Positions 45,605-59,969 of a stretch of DNA of 64,000 bases are shown piece after piece. The stretch is from NCBI GenBank assembly GCA_030159075.1, contig BROG01000150.1:310001-374000 (forward strand), read 5' to 3'. The translations under genes and the position numbers were made by a program. A model generated the notes under the pieces. It saw only the letters and a list, made by a program, of their open reading frames with translations, made no database searches and had not been told where the DNA came from. Numbering within the stretch: the first letter of the stretch is position 1; each line of letters starts with the position of its first letter. The DNA comes from Atrina japonica. Lineage: Eukaryota; Mollusca; Bivalvia; Pterioida; Pinnidae.

Positions 45605-47425
45605 GTGAAAAGGTAATTTCCCGTAATTTATCAAGATGTACGTGCTAATATATAGGCCTATATATTTGCTTTTCATGTTAATTCATTTTCCTAACTAATT
45701 ACTCATATTAACTTTGATGTATCTTTTCTTCAAAGAGAAAACAAACATCTGTGAAATTCTTCATGAATTAGTAAACTCTTAATCTTTTTTTTTAATTTTA
45801 AATCTCAACCCTGACTTGTTTTAGTTTTTCTCAACCCCGACTGAGTTCTAGAAATTACAATATCATAGAGTATACACAACTAGTAGCAAGAACCGGAGAC
45901 GGAGTAGAATGCATACAATCTATTAAATATGAACGAAAACAACAATGAATCAATTTAGATGACTCTGTTTAAATAAAATATTGATTTTTAAATCTTGCAT
46001 GTTAAAAGGAACAATAATCGATAACAATTATATAAAAAATACACCAATTCCAAAATCCGGAAATACGTGACTCTAATCTTGGCTACAGTATATACATGTA
46101 TCTCTCTGTCTTTGTGTTGAACATTTTTATAACACACAAAAAATAATAATAAAATTAAAATGTATTTGACACGGTTTTACTGTACGCAGTTTATAGAGTA
46201 TTCTTTTTTTCATTTATTCATTTCCAATTTTATGTAAATTGAATACGAGTGAGTAATTACACGACAATACATATGTGCTCATTTTCAATTTACAAAAACT
46301 GGACAAAAACTAAACAAGTGAGGGTTGAGATTAAAAACAGACAGACAGACAAACAAAACACAGACAGACAGACAAAACACAGACAGACAGACAAAACTGG
46401 ACATGCATACACGACAATATTAAGCGATATGCGTCTTAGAATGGTTGTTATAAAAAAGTGCAGATGATTGCCATACTGTCAACAATTTCTATTTCCCAAA
46501 TATCATCTTTAACAAAATTTCGTCAAATTTGATTTTGATTTTTACTGCCATAAAATGTTTTTATTTACAGAAAAAAATATAATTCGTATTTTTATTTTGA
46601 AAATTACACCCCTACAGGCGTTAAAAAGTAAGGAGAGAGACAGTTTGTGTCACAAACGTGATTACAACTTGAATGCAAAAATAATGAGTTGCATACAAAA
46701 AGTCACTTTCTACATGGAAAATATACTTTTTGTATGCAAAAATTGTGTTTTTTCATGTATAAAATGGCTAAAATGTTTTTACGTGCAAGACCTTTTTGCA
46801 TGAAAAACCCATTTCATCTCATAAATTTTGTTTGCATATAAGACTTTGTATGGAAGTTTGTATTGTACCCAGGATAAAACAGCCAATCAGAACGCTTCTT
46901 ATATCACAAAAATGTAATTAGAAATGTTCCGAAGGGAATGAGAAGTTAATTTGCAGAATCGATATTTACAGAACCAAATTAAGATTTTTTTTAATCATTT
47001 ACAAACAAACTCTGGGAACATCTGCATATTTAAAAATATAAATAAAAACAATATTTATAGTACCTAAAAACATGACTAAATGGAAGTGTATCTCAGTGAT
47101 GCCTCGAAACTTGCATGCAAAAACCCAAAATTCAAGTCTAGAGCATTGGAATACTTCATTCATGCAAAAACCCACCTTTTGCATAGAAAATGTGTTTTTT
47201 TTAATGTAAAGTACATGCAATGTTTTGCATGTAAATTGTCATCACATTGTTAGTTCCATTATTTCGTCCAAGACATCTCCTAAGTTCGTTGTATTAACCA
47301 GAGCAATGTTTGAATTCTGTATCTAAAATAGAACATTCATACGTGTTATACATTCAATCATGACAAATGTCCTAGAGTCGGATGTCGTTGCCGATGCATC
47401 AGAATTTACATTTTTTAAAACGGAC
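45605..47425. other. Intergenic with repeat fragments
   Basis: Includes a short-hairpin relic at 46208-46280, a small CAGACAGACA array (46338-46395), and several TTTGCATGCAAAA-like phrases between 46670 and 47235. No gene called. Confidence 0.5.
46208..46280. mobile_element. Short hairpin element, decayed copy 3
   Basis: TTATTCATTTCCAATTTTAT, TAAATTGAAT and ACACGAC pieces follow the order of the 7669-7732 copy. Confidence 0.45.
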
Positions 47426-47431
47426 AAAAGG

Positions 47432-48400
47432 CAAAACACAGACAGACAGACAAAACACAGACAGACAGACAAGACACAGACAGACAGACAGACAAAACAC
47501 AGACAGACAGGCAAAACACAGACAGACAAACAGACAAAACACAGACAGACAGACAAAACACAGACAGACAGACAAAACACAGACAGACAGACAAGACAGA
47601 CACACAGACAGACAGACATACAAAACCTAGACAGACAGACAGACAAAACACAGACAGACAAGACACAGACAGACAGACAAAACACAGAGAGAGAGACAAA
47701 ACACAGACAGACAGACAGACAAAACACAGACAGACAAGCAAAACACAGACAGAGAACAGGGACAGGCAAAACACAGACAGACAGAGAAAACACAGACAGA
47801 CAGAGAACAGGGACAGGCAAAACACAGACAGACAGAGAACAGGGACAGGCAAAACACAGACAGACAGACAGACAGACAAAACACAGACAGAGAACAGGGA
47901 CAGGCAAAACACAGACAGACAGACAAAACACAGACAGACAGACAGACAAAACACAGACAGTCAGACAGACAAAACACAGACAGACAGACAGACAAAACAC
48001 AGACAGAGAACAGGGACAGGCAAAACACAGACAGAGAGACAGAACACAGACAGCCAGACAAAACACAGATAGACAGACAGAACACAGACAGAGAACAGGG
48101 ACAGGCAAAACACAGATAGAGAACAGGGATAGGCAAAACACAGACAGACAGACAGACAGAACACAGACAGAGAACAGGGACAGGCAAAACACAGACAGAC
48201 AGACAGACAGACAGAACACAGACAGACAACAGGGACAGGCAAAACACAGACAGAGAACAGGGACAGGCAAAACACAGATAGACAATAATATAGAGAGACA
48301 AATACACGGACAAACAGAGAGAAAACACAAACAGGCAGCCACAAACAGTGACAGATAAAGACAGAAAAAGGCATACAAAACACGGACAGGCAGACAGAAC
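47432..48400 (+). repeat. ACAAAACACAGACAGACAG minisatellite, about 1 kb
   Basis: Mixture of CAGA tetranucleotide runs, the unit ACAAAACACAGACAGACAG, and a second unit AGAACAGGGACAGGCAAAAC. Because it is stop-poor it yields open frames up to 351 codons on both strands (CLSVCLS-type or DRQTKHRQT-type), which are artefacts. A smaller array of the same motif lies at 46338-46395. Confidence 0.95.
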
Positions 48401-48684
48401 CAATATGTCCTGAATTCGATCTTGGGGCATAAAATGTAGACACATTTTGTACTCCCATCAGAGTGATAAAACTCACCGATCAGAGTAAAATTGAAAACAA
48501 AACCCAGAAAAATAAGAATGGGACCCTCACATTCAATAAACTTGAATGAAATTTGTGAGTAGTTTTACATTCTTGGATTATTTTTCAAAGACAGATTTTC
48601 AGTAAAAGTGTTTTATCTTTCATTCGGATCACGTGAAAAGTTAAGGTGAACATTTCATTTTTCAGATAAAACTGAAAATATGAA

Positions 48685-48804
48685 ATGTTTATAAATATAC
48701 ATGTAGATATTTTTTATGCTTGTGTATAGCTCTTTTTTGTTATTATACATCAAGTAAAAGTAGAAAAATTCGAAATATTTTGTTTTTGGTAAAGACCCCT
48801 TTAT
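48685..48804 (-). mobile_element. MITE-like element, copy 5, half element
   Basis: One end only: TTTTATGCTTGTGTATAGCT, a TTATACATCAAGTA block and GTAAAGACCCCTTTA. It matches the end of copy 2. Confidence 0.7.
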
Positions 48805-49435
48805 GTTTAGTTTGGGACTCATGATATGCATTAAAATCGGATGTTTATGTTACTCAAAGGACCGCTGGTATATTTTTTAATTCTTTCACCCCTGAATGTC
48901 TGAGTGGTATAATCTTGTCCAGTCTTAGACCAGTCTACTATGTTCTGTGGGGTTGAAATGGTAAATGATAAACCAAGATGTTTAAAAGCAATAAGAAAGG
49001 AGGAAAAAGAGGTAAAACTAAAAAAGTATGAATAAAATAATAAAAATATATCAAAACTAGTTTTTAATAAAACTAATTCAATGCTAGGCAAGGTAATGGA
49101 ATAAAGAGAAATGGCCTTTATACGTCTAACAGTCCCATTGTGATATAATGTTTTTTACTAAAACTTGCCCTAGATATGGCTTTAAAGATGATAATGCTTA
49201 AATTTTAGGGAAAACAAAGTAGTCATTTACTGTCCAGTTATTTTTTAAAACAGCAAGTGATATAATTGCAAAACATTTAAGGTTCTTCCATCCACATGCA
49301 TTTTATGATTCAGTGTTGTGATACTGTGATTCAGTACAGAATTCTGCAAATTTTGGTGTATAAAACATGGTAAAATATTCTATAATAAGTTCAGATTTTG
49401 GTTTTGAAAAATCAGTCAAATTTGACTTTAGCGGA

Positions 49436-49535
49436 ACCTTAAAGGACCCTCACTACCTAATGGCTGTAAGTGCCGTACATAGTTCATTAGGCCAAAATTT
49501 GAAGCCCTTCACCGGCATTTGGTGACGCAAAAATA
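49436..49535 (+). mobile_element. SINE family A, internal fragment
   Basis: Contains GGACCCTCACTACCTAATGG, AAGTGCCG, and GAAGCCCTTCACCGGCATTT then GGTGACG. Both head and tail are missing and no TSD is seen, so it is an old copy. Confidence 0.8.
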
Positions 49536-49539
49536 TCAT

Positions 49540-50350
49540 GAATACAAGAACTAAATTAAAAATCTTATTAAATTATGACTTTTGTTCTATCTTGGATGTT
49601 AAGCACACTACTTTGAAACTATGTTCAGACGTGTGTTGAATACAACATGTCTCTAATACACGAAAGAGCACATGCGCAGAAACAATGAAGTTTAGAGATT
49701 AAGAAAACGTGAACGTGTTGAGTATTGAGGACGTCACAGTTGTTGCTAAACATATTAATTTAAAACCTAAAGTGGATAATAAAGAAACTCTTATAAAGAA
49801 AATTTGCGTATTTAGTCTTTAATTATAAAAAGTTATAGTTTTCTTTCAGAATTTTCTGATATTTATCAGAACGTGTTGCCCTCGGCGTTTAAAATAGTGT
49901 TAACAATACCATGCCCGACGATTTTGCACCAACGAAAAGGAAACTTCAGTACCTATGAGTGACAATAGGCATTGCAATTATTTATGAAATGTGTCATTTT
50001 AGTATCGAAACGACAGAGAGATGTAATTATTTTGGAAAAGGCAAGATCTTTATTTCATCGTGAGAAATATATTTAAACACTCAAAGGTATTTAAATACAG
50101 GTACTAAAGCAGTGTTGAACAGTAAATAAAAGGGCGGCCGAAATAATTACAAAGCAGGAATACTTCGCTCTGTCAAAATATGAATTTCAGTTGACTTAAT
50201 TATGCCATAATAAGGTTTAAAGAGAGGTAAAGTGGTGGGGAAAATGTTCCCGAATATCCCGAAAATGACCATAAAACGGTTTTAAAAGAGAACGAAGAAA
50301 TGCAGAACAAAGTGTTTGCATGCGGTACTGTTGAAAGAATTAACTATTTG
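49540..50350. other. Intergenic, nothing recognised
   Basis: AT-rich, no coding frame or repeat match seen. Confidence 0.45.
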
Positions 50351-50354
50351 TAAA

Positions 50355-50573
50355 TTATCTCATTCCGTTGACTTCTAAACCGAAATGCGTATAATTATTT
50401 TCCTCCGTCCTTATAGTAATTTCGACATTGCACCTTCCTAAACCAAAGATCAATACAAATAACATATGATCAACGGAAGTGACTATTCGTTGGGAATGCT
50501 GCAATAAAGTTGGGATTTCAAGACAAATTCCAAGCGTGACTGTGATAACGCGCGTTCGTTGTGGGTCTGACAC
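50355..50573 (-). CDS. Candidate exon, minus strand, unknown
   Basis: The minus-strand frame runs from a possible acceptor (GTATGTGTCAG) through about 70 codons to TAA. It contains DPQRTRVITVTLGICLEIP and ends EENNYTHFGLEVNGMR. It is CpG-containing, unlike its surroundings. The family is not recognised; it may be chance. Confidence 0.2.
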   Translation of the reverse strand: MSDPQRTRVITVTLGICLEIPTLLQHSQRIVTSVDHMLFVLIFGLGRCNVEITIRTEENNYTHFGLEVNGMR

Positions 50574-50630
50574 ATACCTAAATAGACAGAAATTATATTT
50601 TCTATTCCAGTTCCGGTTAGAATTTTGAAT

Positions 50631-50882
50631 TTTTAAATGGTGTTGAACATCACACTCAGCAATTTGTCAGTTATATGGTGGCGGCCATTTTGTAATGGTG
50701 GAGGAGAGAAACCAGTTACAATGTACCCGGGAAGAGAAAATCAGCCTTCCGCATGTAAACTCGTAAACTTTCTCACAAAAATCAGCTTAGATTCCAGCGA
50801 GGCTCGAATCTGCGCTAACCAGAAGTTAGAGACTTCGTGGCTCAAAGCGCAATGCTCTAACCAACGGGGCCACGGTGTCCCA
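50631..50882 (-). mobile_element. tRNA-derived SINE, family B, near full length
   Basis: On the minus strand the head reads GGGACACCGTGGCCCCGTTG then TTAGAGCATTGCGC with a B-box-like GATTCGAGCC. The body and the tail phrase GTTCAACACCAT follow. The best copy with 14058-14318. An open frame reading through it is not a gene. Confidence 0.8.
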
Positions 50883-50884
50883 TC

Positions 50885-51600
50885 CAAATCAGATGATAAT
50901 GCACTTTTAAAGGTAATCTTAAATAAGGTATCTATTCTTAAAAATGTTTTCGTTAGAATTTGTTCTTGTCAAAATATATATGCATTTATAATCAGTATAC
51001 GTGTGTTAACATCGCAATAATATTGAAAAAGGTCATGTGGGAAATCATTTGGTTTCTGCACGAGAAAAGAAAAAGGAAGGAAGACAATTAATTTAGTCTG
51101 AGAAATATAAACAAATAACTAACTAAAGTCTAATAATGAATTGTCTAATTATTTCCGAAGTGCTTCAGTTCCATGACAGTTATGAATAATGGATGACAAA
51201 GATGGCTGCCATCAACGTAGTGCCGCTTAAGTTGAGAATTTCCAACATTGAAGTTTTAAGAATTTACAGCTTTATACCGAATTTAATTAGATTTCATAAA
51301 CAATCAAGAACATTGTCAGTTGTATAAACATTACTGGCGAATATAAATATATTTTAGCTCCAAACATCAGTGCCCTACACCCAGCAGTGGAAAGCATTTA
51401 TTTGCCACAGAAATACTTGTAGACTGCGCACTATGAGGTGTTTCTGGTGTTGCGTTTCACACTTGTTCCCTTTGCGATGTGGAGCTGACGATATCACAAT
51501 TTCCCGAGAAAGGCTTGATACGAGTGTTATTATGCCCTTGGTATTTTTATGCTACGGCACTTCCCATACAGTACTGGTCTACATTTTTTTTTATTATGCA
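50885..51600. other. Intergenic, nothing secure
   Basis: A 90-codon frame at 51370-51642 includes several Cys but no recognised domain; it overlaps the acceptor tract of the next candidate exon. Confidence 0.4.
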
Positions 51601-51601
51601 G

Positions 51602-51797
51602 CCTTGTACAGTTTTGGTATGATGCATGCCTGGCATTCATGACGGACGCGGTTATTCAAACAGGAGACCATTACTCATCCTGGGGACCTTGTCCTTTCTC
51701 TAGGACTCCAAGAGTCTATGAATGTCCACCATTGTTCTGTTCTGAGTGCCAGTTTCGCTGTAGATTTTCGTTTCCAAAAACCAGAGAGTTAATGTAG
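51602..51797 (+). CDS. Candidate last exon, Cys-rich, unknown
   Basis: A long T-tract followed by TATTATGCAG gives a good acceptor at 51601. The frame then runs 64 codons to TAG. The peptide contains FWYDACLAFMTDAV, then GDHYSSWGPCPFSRTPRVYE, then a CPPLFCSECQFRCRF cluster with five Cys in a short span. SSWGPC recalls the start of thrombospondin type-1 repeats, but the following CxxCG.G pattern is absent, so I do not assign that domain. No polyadenylation signal is obvious nearby. Confidence 0.33.
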
Positions 51798-51799
51798 AA

Positions 51800-53190
51800 A
51801 AGTAATCAAATGATTGCTTCATTGTTGTTTTATATACCACAAAAATTTAACACTAAAATGGATATTTAATCAGTTTTAAGTGAAGTACCATAACTTTTGA
51901 CCTGTGCAATGGACAAAGTTAACGCCAATGCAGTGAAGGTTCATCTACGTGCTACGCCTTCCTCCCTCCGTAAGTCAGACCCACAAGACCCTTGACATTC
52001 ACTTCTGATGTCGAGCGCACGGAGAAGGAGCAGTCATCATAATTTTAATCCGCGTTCTTCCCCTAGACACCAGACCTTACTCCATGATCTTCGTTCATGT
52101 ACCCTATGAGTCTTGTTCCCTGACTTTATAATTATTTAATTATTTTCTGTTTTCTGTTAGACTTATTATAATGCTTTTCTATTCGGTGAAACCAAAGAGG
52201 ATATCTAAGCATTATACTGTATCTCATTGATAACCAATCTACTGTAAGGACATTCCAAATTTTTTTTTATGTTTAGCGTCCACACTAAAACAAAACAAAC
52301 CTGATCTTTCTATCAGGAAAAAAAAAAGAAAAACAAAACGACAGAAAAACAAGCCATTTTTTAGAACAAATGCAATTTAATGCACAATTAACTTATTTTC
52401 CTAATGTGTTAATAATAGAAAACCAAAATTCAACTTATAAAAACAATATATTTGGCATATTCTAATAAATTGCCTATGAAATGTTAGTTTTCATATTGAT
52501 GAAAATAAATGCTCATGTTTAACTTTAGGGCCATGTTCCTTTTTTCCCTATTTTTTTCCCCTCGTTTTATGATCTCTGAAGATATCTATAAGCGAACTCT
52601 TAACAGAGGAAAAACTTGGAATGGCCTAAAGGATCCCATATCATAGCCTTCACATGTTTACGCCGCTGATACATAAGACCTTCGCAACTATTTTATGTTG
52701 CCACATTTTCTACATCGAAAAATGTGAAAGGAAATGACCCAGCTGACATTGTATAAAATGCAATATTCCTGTTTTTCGCGTCGCGCCACATGTTCGTCTG
52801 ATACATTAGTTGAAATGTCCAGTGACTTTTAATTCAAAAGCACTAATAAGCTAAAAATATCCTATTGACAGTGTGACCCTATGTCATCGGAAGGGTCACG
52901 TTTATTTAGGAAAAACAGACAAGAAAATTGTAAAATTCATCCCATTGTGTTGATTTTGACGATAAAACTATTTACGAAGAGAGTTTTGCAGCTTTTTTCC
53001 CATCACGTTGATGCTTGTCGTACAGAGATACCACAATATGTCCATTTTGACCTCCGACCTTTTGATCGCGTGTCTCTTTGGGTAGCGGGGTCGCAGATCG
53101 CGCCGGTCATGACAGCTGGGCAGCTAAAAAGAATAATTTTGACAAGAATGTGTCAAGCTGAATTACTTGAAAGCTAACCTTTGTAAGATC
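51800..53190. other. Intergenic; one weak open frame
   Basis: The frame at 52881-53177 (98 codons) includes a GC-richer patch at 53030-53120 (YVHFDLRPFDRVSLWVAGSQ). It has no recognised family or splice context, so it is not called. Confidence 0.4.
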
Positions 53191-53194
53191 GTGT

Positions 53195-53900
53195 GACTTC
53201 GTCTTTTTATACCTTTTGATCATCTCTGTCCGAACCTTATATGCAATTGTACAAAGATACAGAATTGACAACAGAAAACTCTCTTTATTCGCCGCAAGAT
53301 TGTATTAACGTTTTGACAATTGGAATTTAAATCCTAAAATTCACAGCTACAATTAAAATAGGCAACACAATACCGGTCAGTGTCTCATTCGCGTTTTATA
53401 GCCACATTTAAAAAAAGAAAATCGTTTGTTGTTAAACTTTATTCTCTAATGCAAGTAACAAAGAAAAGTCGGAGAAAAAACCTTGAAGTTTTAACCATTT
53501 ACAGCAATGAAATGCTACTAAAAGTTTAATTTAACAAGTTGAGCACGTTTATTTTATATAAAGATACTTTGTCATCTGTGACTGTAAAGAAGTTGCTTGT
53601 GAAATAACAGGGTAGAAATGATAGATGCACAAAACCAATCAAAACATTAATGATTATCTAACGATATATAATACAAGTGAAAACGGTGTTATACATTCAA
53701 ATTGTTAAAGGAATATATTTTAAGCAGTCGCATGGATTTTTTGTTTGTATTAAAAGTTTAAAATATTTGTTGTTTCATACAAATAAAATGTGTAAAAAAA
53801 CTCGGGTTAAATTTTTTTATAATATCGTATTTGTGAAAAGAAAACGATTGTGAGCAGTGTGCGAGTAAACATTCGTATTCTTACGTGGATGGCAGGATTA
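53195..53900. other. Intergenic, nothing recognised
   Basis: AT-rich, no feature seen. Confidence 0.45.
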
Positions 53901-53904
53901 TTAA

Positions 53905-54185
53905 TCGTAGACATAACAATCTTATATTCCTATATATAATTTTGAGATAATAAGGTCAGGTACAGTGTGATATTCATATACAAATAGCAAGGTTGAATCA
54001 ATCAATTGCAATTAAAGAAATAATGCCAAACCTGGGTTTCTCAAGCAATTTTCACAAAATATATAGGAATTTAAGAAATTTTATGCCTAGGTTTAATATC
54101 TCTTATTTTCTTATTGTACATCAATCTAAGTGGTAAAAAAGAAATAAAATTTTTTTGAGAAAAAACACAGCTAATGCCCGTTTAT
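53905..54185 (+). mobile_element. MITE-like element, copy 6, left end lost
   Basis: Carries AAGGTCAGGTACAGTGTGAT, GCCAAACCTGGGTTTCTCAA and the right terminus AACACAGCTAATGCCCGTTT, in the same order as copies 1 and 3. Confidence 0.82.
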
Positions 54186-54189
54186 TTTT

Positions 54190-55135
54190 CAAATACAACA
54201 GTATTCTCTTCAATATTTTTATATTTTCTTTTCTCATGTGATTTAACTTTTATCAATTTGAAATATACCAAAATATCTGAAATGTCACTAACTACAGGTA
54301 AAGTTCATTTATGATATCGACACCATGGTTCCTATATCACACACACTACCACTTGACCTCATAATTAAGTCTCATCCGACAGACCCCTCAATTTCACTTT
54401 TAATGACGAGTGTTGGTCGAAGAAATTTACTAAAAAGTACTTGATTTAAAAGGTATGACGATTCATAAGGTATGACTCAAATCTGTACCTCTCCCTGGCA
54501 AGCAGTCTTGCTCTTTGGAGCAAGGCTGTACGTTCAATAAAGATTTTTAAAAACTGCATGAGTAGCAATAAATTTTATTTCAAGTATGTTTTATATTTGT
54601 TCGCACAAGAATATAAACTGCTCAGGTGCGCCTTTTGTGCAATAAATAATGAGTAACGTATTATCTAGCTGCATGTTATTTGACTTTGTCAAGAGTGTAA
54701 TCTGGCTCAAGATATTAAAGTCGCAACACTTCTTGTATATAAAACAATTTTGTAGTCTGTATTTTTAATAATATTCTAAGTTCAAACCAACTCGTGTATT
54801 TACCTATTTATAAAGTTTATCAAACGTAAAAACATCAGGTGTCCTAACATCGAATGTATTACTCATTTCCTGCACGTGAAGTCATCCTTTTAAATATATT
54901 GCATTTCCAACACTATTGACACTTCCGGTCGAGTTAGTTCTTTGAGAAAGATGCAAGATACTTTCATTCACTGAATTCACTCGATTTAATAACAAAGTTT
55001 CTACTGAAAAGGATTTCGTAATATTTTGTATATTTGATACGGAAAACGGATATTTTCTCACGAATCACTATAATGCTTGTAAAATGACTTTGTTGTAACC
55101 CCATAAGTAATGAAACGATATAACCCATATCAAAA
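54190..55135. other. Intergenic; hairpin plus AATAAA
   Basis: At 54505-54530 a short hairpin (CTTGCTC-TTTG-GAGCAAG) is followed by CAATAAA at 54536-54542. This could be a 3' end signal, but no gene leads into it. Confidence 0.35.
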
Positions 55136-55138
55136 ATG

Positions 55139-55710
55139 GCTTAAGTTTACAATTCAAGTTTTGTACCAATCTCAGTGGTTCAAGTTTACTTTTGTTTAGG
55201 CATGAAAGATGGTTATCGTAATATCTTTAATTTACCTGAGGTTTCATGTCACTCTTAGTGGTTCTAGTTTAGTTTTTTACAGGTATAAAAGATGATAATC
55301 ATATTGTTTTTAATCTAACAGAGATATTGTGCCACTTTTAGTATTTCAAGTTTACTTTTGTACAGGTTTAAGGGATGTTAATATTTTTGTCTGTAATTTA
55401 GTTCGGACTTTGTGCCTCTCCTCTTGGTGATTCAAGTTTAGTCTCGTATAGGTATACGATAATATCATATTTCCGTCTTTTATTCACTTGTGACTTTGTG
55501 CCACTGTAAGCGGTTCTAGTTTACATTTGTACAGGTATAAGGCAGGTATAAAATATGTTTATCTATTGTCTTTAATTTACCTGAGGTATTGTTCCACATA
55601 GTGGTTCTAGTTTACTGTTGTACAGGTATAAGACAGGTTTATCTATTGCTTTTAATTTACCTGAAGCTTTGTGCCACTTTTATTGGTTCTAGTTTACCGT
55701 TGGAGATGTA
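55139..55710. repeat. Diverged ~83 bp tandem repeat
   Basis: About seven diverged copies of GGTTCAAGTTTACTTTTGTA, then AGGTATAA.AGATG..TAT and TTTAATTTACCTGAGG, then TTGTGCCACTTTTAGT. Confidence 0.8.
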
Positions 55711-55715
55711 TAAGA

Positions 55716-56010
55716 AATGTAGTGGTTCAATCAGTCAGAGCGTTTGTCTCGGATGTGGAAGACCCCGGGTTGGATTTCTGGTCCGGTTTAAACCTGATCC
55801 CAAGACAGTAAAACAGGTAATTACTTGGGAAATTAAAGTTCAGGATCTCTCTGGTGCGAGTTTATTCACGGTAGGCGATGTGCGATTAAGATAAGCATAA
55901 GAGATAACATTGGCCCTTCACACTGGGCTCGTGGCTATTCTATCTGTGTGAAAAGTTCTTGAGTTCTTGACAAGACGTAAACAATCAACAACTAAACAAA
56001 GAAACGAATT
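55716..56010 (+). mobile_element. tRNA-derived SINE, third type
   Basis: The head (GTGGTTCAATCAGTCAGAGC then GAAGACCCCGGGTTGGATTT) is tRNA-like with A- and B-box remnants. The tail GACAAGACGTAAACAATCAA then AACTAAACAAAGAAACG resembles the family A tail. The middle differs from families A and B. An open frame across it is not a gene. Confidence 0.7.
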
Positions 56011-56014
56011 AAAT

Positions 56015-57375
56015 AATGAAATTTGTAGAATATCTCTTTGATTATCAGTGTTTGATTTTCATCGTTCTCGTCTCCCGAGAATGAGTGGGGAAAGTGTTAC
56101 CGTAACTCAACATCAAACACAGAAAAATGTCAATGATGTTTAATATGTTTTGTTACATGTATAGAGGTACGCATGTAAACATGTTGGGAATCATTTAGAA
56201 AAATTATACATGTATATTGAGATGGTATTCCTATGATATTAATATAAAAAATGGTTTCTGGAATGAATGATCTCTGCGGTGGACAATATATTTAATGAAA
56301 CAAATAAACAACAAAGTTACAAAATAGTTCTATAAAGTTTCAAGGTTTTACATCTGACACTTTTGGAGATGATTACACAAAATAGGTACCCTCAATTGAA
56401 AAAATCTTCTTCTGAAAAATGAGTAACTTCCACAGGAAAATCCACCACAATGTTTGGAATACATCCATAACAGAAGGTGCACGTTTTCAATATATACATA
56501 ACTGCTTTAAAAAGTGTCAAGGTTATACATCGAAAACTGGAGGAGGTGTTGATAACACAAAATAGGTGTCCTCTACTGAAAAATCTTCCACAAATGTTCC
56601 CTAAAAAAATCCAAAATAGCTTTTGAAAATAGCAACATCGATCTTGAAGAATATAAACTACAAGAAGGTACATGTATATTATTTGCCATTTTTCTGAATT
56701 AGTTTATAAAGTCAATCCTAAAAAACTTACAACTCGCCTTAAGAGACTATATGTTTTTTGACCCCGTGCGTCTTAATCTTAGGGACTATAGCTGTTTGAT
56801 GCATGGCAGTTTTTTTTATAAAATGCATACAATAATATAAAAACAATGAGGAATAAAACTTTGTGATGCTGCACATTTAAAATGTTAAATGCTAGAATAC
56901 TTGACAAATATATCTAAATCAAAGCAGACATTAAGAAATACCTGGCTTCAAAAATGAAGTTATAGATACAATGGTTATAAAAGGAGGTTTTGTCTAAACA
57001 CATATCGAAACAATAGTGAAATATATTTGATTTTCCTTTATCCTGTTGAGAATAAGAATAGATGAAAGTCAATGGAAACTTCGGGCGGATTAAAAAGGAA
57101 CCCAAAATCGGAAATGAACAATATTTCGTAAATCACTGAAGATGAAGATTTACCGAAATAAAATATTTACAGTTACGATATGCTGAGCTAATGTAAAAAA
57201 AACAAAAACGTAGAAATAAGTGTGGTATATATACAAACATAGTGAAACCTGTTATTTGAAATGATCTTGATCCCCCTGCCAAATTTCTTTGTTATCATTT
57301 AAGCTCGGTTATTTTGAAACATCTGTTTATTTGAAAGAAAAGTCCATTCCCCTTCAATTGTTTAGTATATCCGGT
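56015..57375. other. Intergenic; weak internal duplication
   Basis: Phrases such as GGAGRTGNTKAYAACACAAAAT followed by AGGTRYCCTCWAYTGAAAAA occur twice (56365 and 56545), about 180 bp apart, giving a two-copy diverged repeat. No gene seen. Confidence 0.5.
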
Positions 57376-57377
57376 TC

Positions 57378-59085
<1,708 letters not shown>

Positions 59086-59088
59086 AAA

Positions 59089-59195
<107 letters not shown>

Positions 59196-59404
59196 CTCTG
59201 TATCTGTGTGTGAAAGCATGTAACCGTGTGTGTGGTCCCTTGTGTGTTTTGTAAGTGTCGTGATTGTAAATAAATGTATTATTTCACAGAATTCGAAAAA
59301 TTACATTGGTGTTTTTTATAACCGTTGGTTTGGTCCCTTCAATATTTGTAAAATATTCGTGTGTTGTAAATCAAAATTTGTATCCATATTTCACACAATT
59401 GAAA

Positions 59405-59965
59405 GAAAGAAACTGACTTAGTCGCTTTGGTAGTTTTTTATAATCAAAAAACTTGTGTATTTGTATTTGGTGAAAGAGAGGTGAATTGACTTGTGTTGTT
59501 TCGTAGTTTTTTATCCATATTTCACTTTTGTATTTACGCGGTGAAAGAGAGATGAACTGACTTAGTCGCTTTCGTAGTTCTTTGTAATATTCTCACTTTT
59601 GTATTTATCGCGGTGAAAGAGAGATGAACTGACTTAGTCGCTTTCTGTTCTTTATAATATTCTCACTTTTGTATTTACCGCGGTGAAAGAGAGATGAACT
59701 GACTTAGTCGCTTTCGTAGTTCTTTATAATATTCTCACTTTTGTATTTACCACGGTGAAAGAGAGATGAACTGACTTAGTCGCTTTCGTAGTTCTTTATA
59801 ATATTCTCACTTTTGTATTTACCGCGGTGAAAGAGAGATGAACTGTCTAGTTCGAGTTCGTAGTTCTTTATATATTCTCACTTTTGTACTTACCTCGGTG
59901 AAAGAGAGATGAACTGTCTAGTTCGAGTTTAAAGTTCTTCATAATATTCTCACGTTTGTATTTAC
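59405..59965 (+). repeat. 73 bp tandem array, about 7 copies
   Basis: The unit begins GTATTTACCGCGGTGAAAGA, continues GAGATGAACTGACTTAGTCG and ends in a TTTATAATATTCTCACTTTT phrase. Central copies are nearly identical; the last two share a variant GTCTAGTTCGAGTT. Confidence 0.93.
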
Positions 59966-59969
59966 CAGG

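Noticed and set aside
47323..48445. Very long open frames on both strands (up to 351 codons), Cys/Leu/Ser-rich or Gln/Thr/Asp-rich
   Set aside because: They are translations of a stop-poor CAGACAGA-type tandem array; both strands and several frames are open at once.
50637..51020. 127-codon + frame
   Set aside because: It reads through the family B SINE, whose tRNA-like head and shared body blocks explain it.
51602..51797. Thrombospondin type-1 repeat
   Set aside because: Only the SSWGPC start is present; the CxxCG.G..R.R..C core is missing.
52881..53177. 98-codon + frame with a GC-richer patch
   Set aside because: No family resemblance; length is within chance expectation for a window of this size.
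54505..54542. Histone-type 3' stem-loop
   Set aside because: The hairpin sequence does not match the histone consensus and an AATAAA follows instead of a purine-rich element.
55589..55894. 101-codon + frame
   Set aside because: It spans a diverged tandem repeat and a tRNA-derived SINE head.
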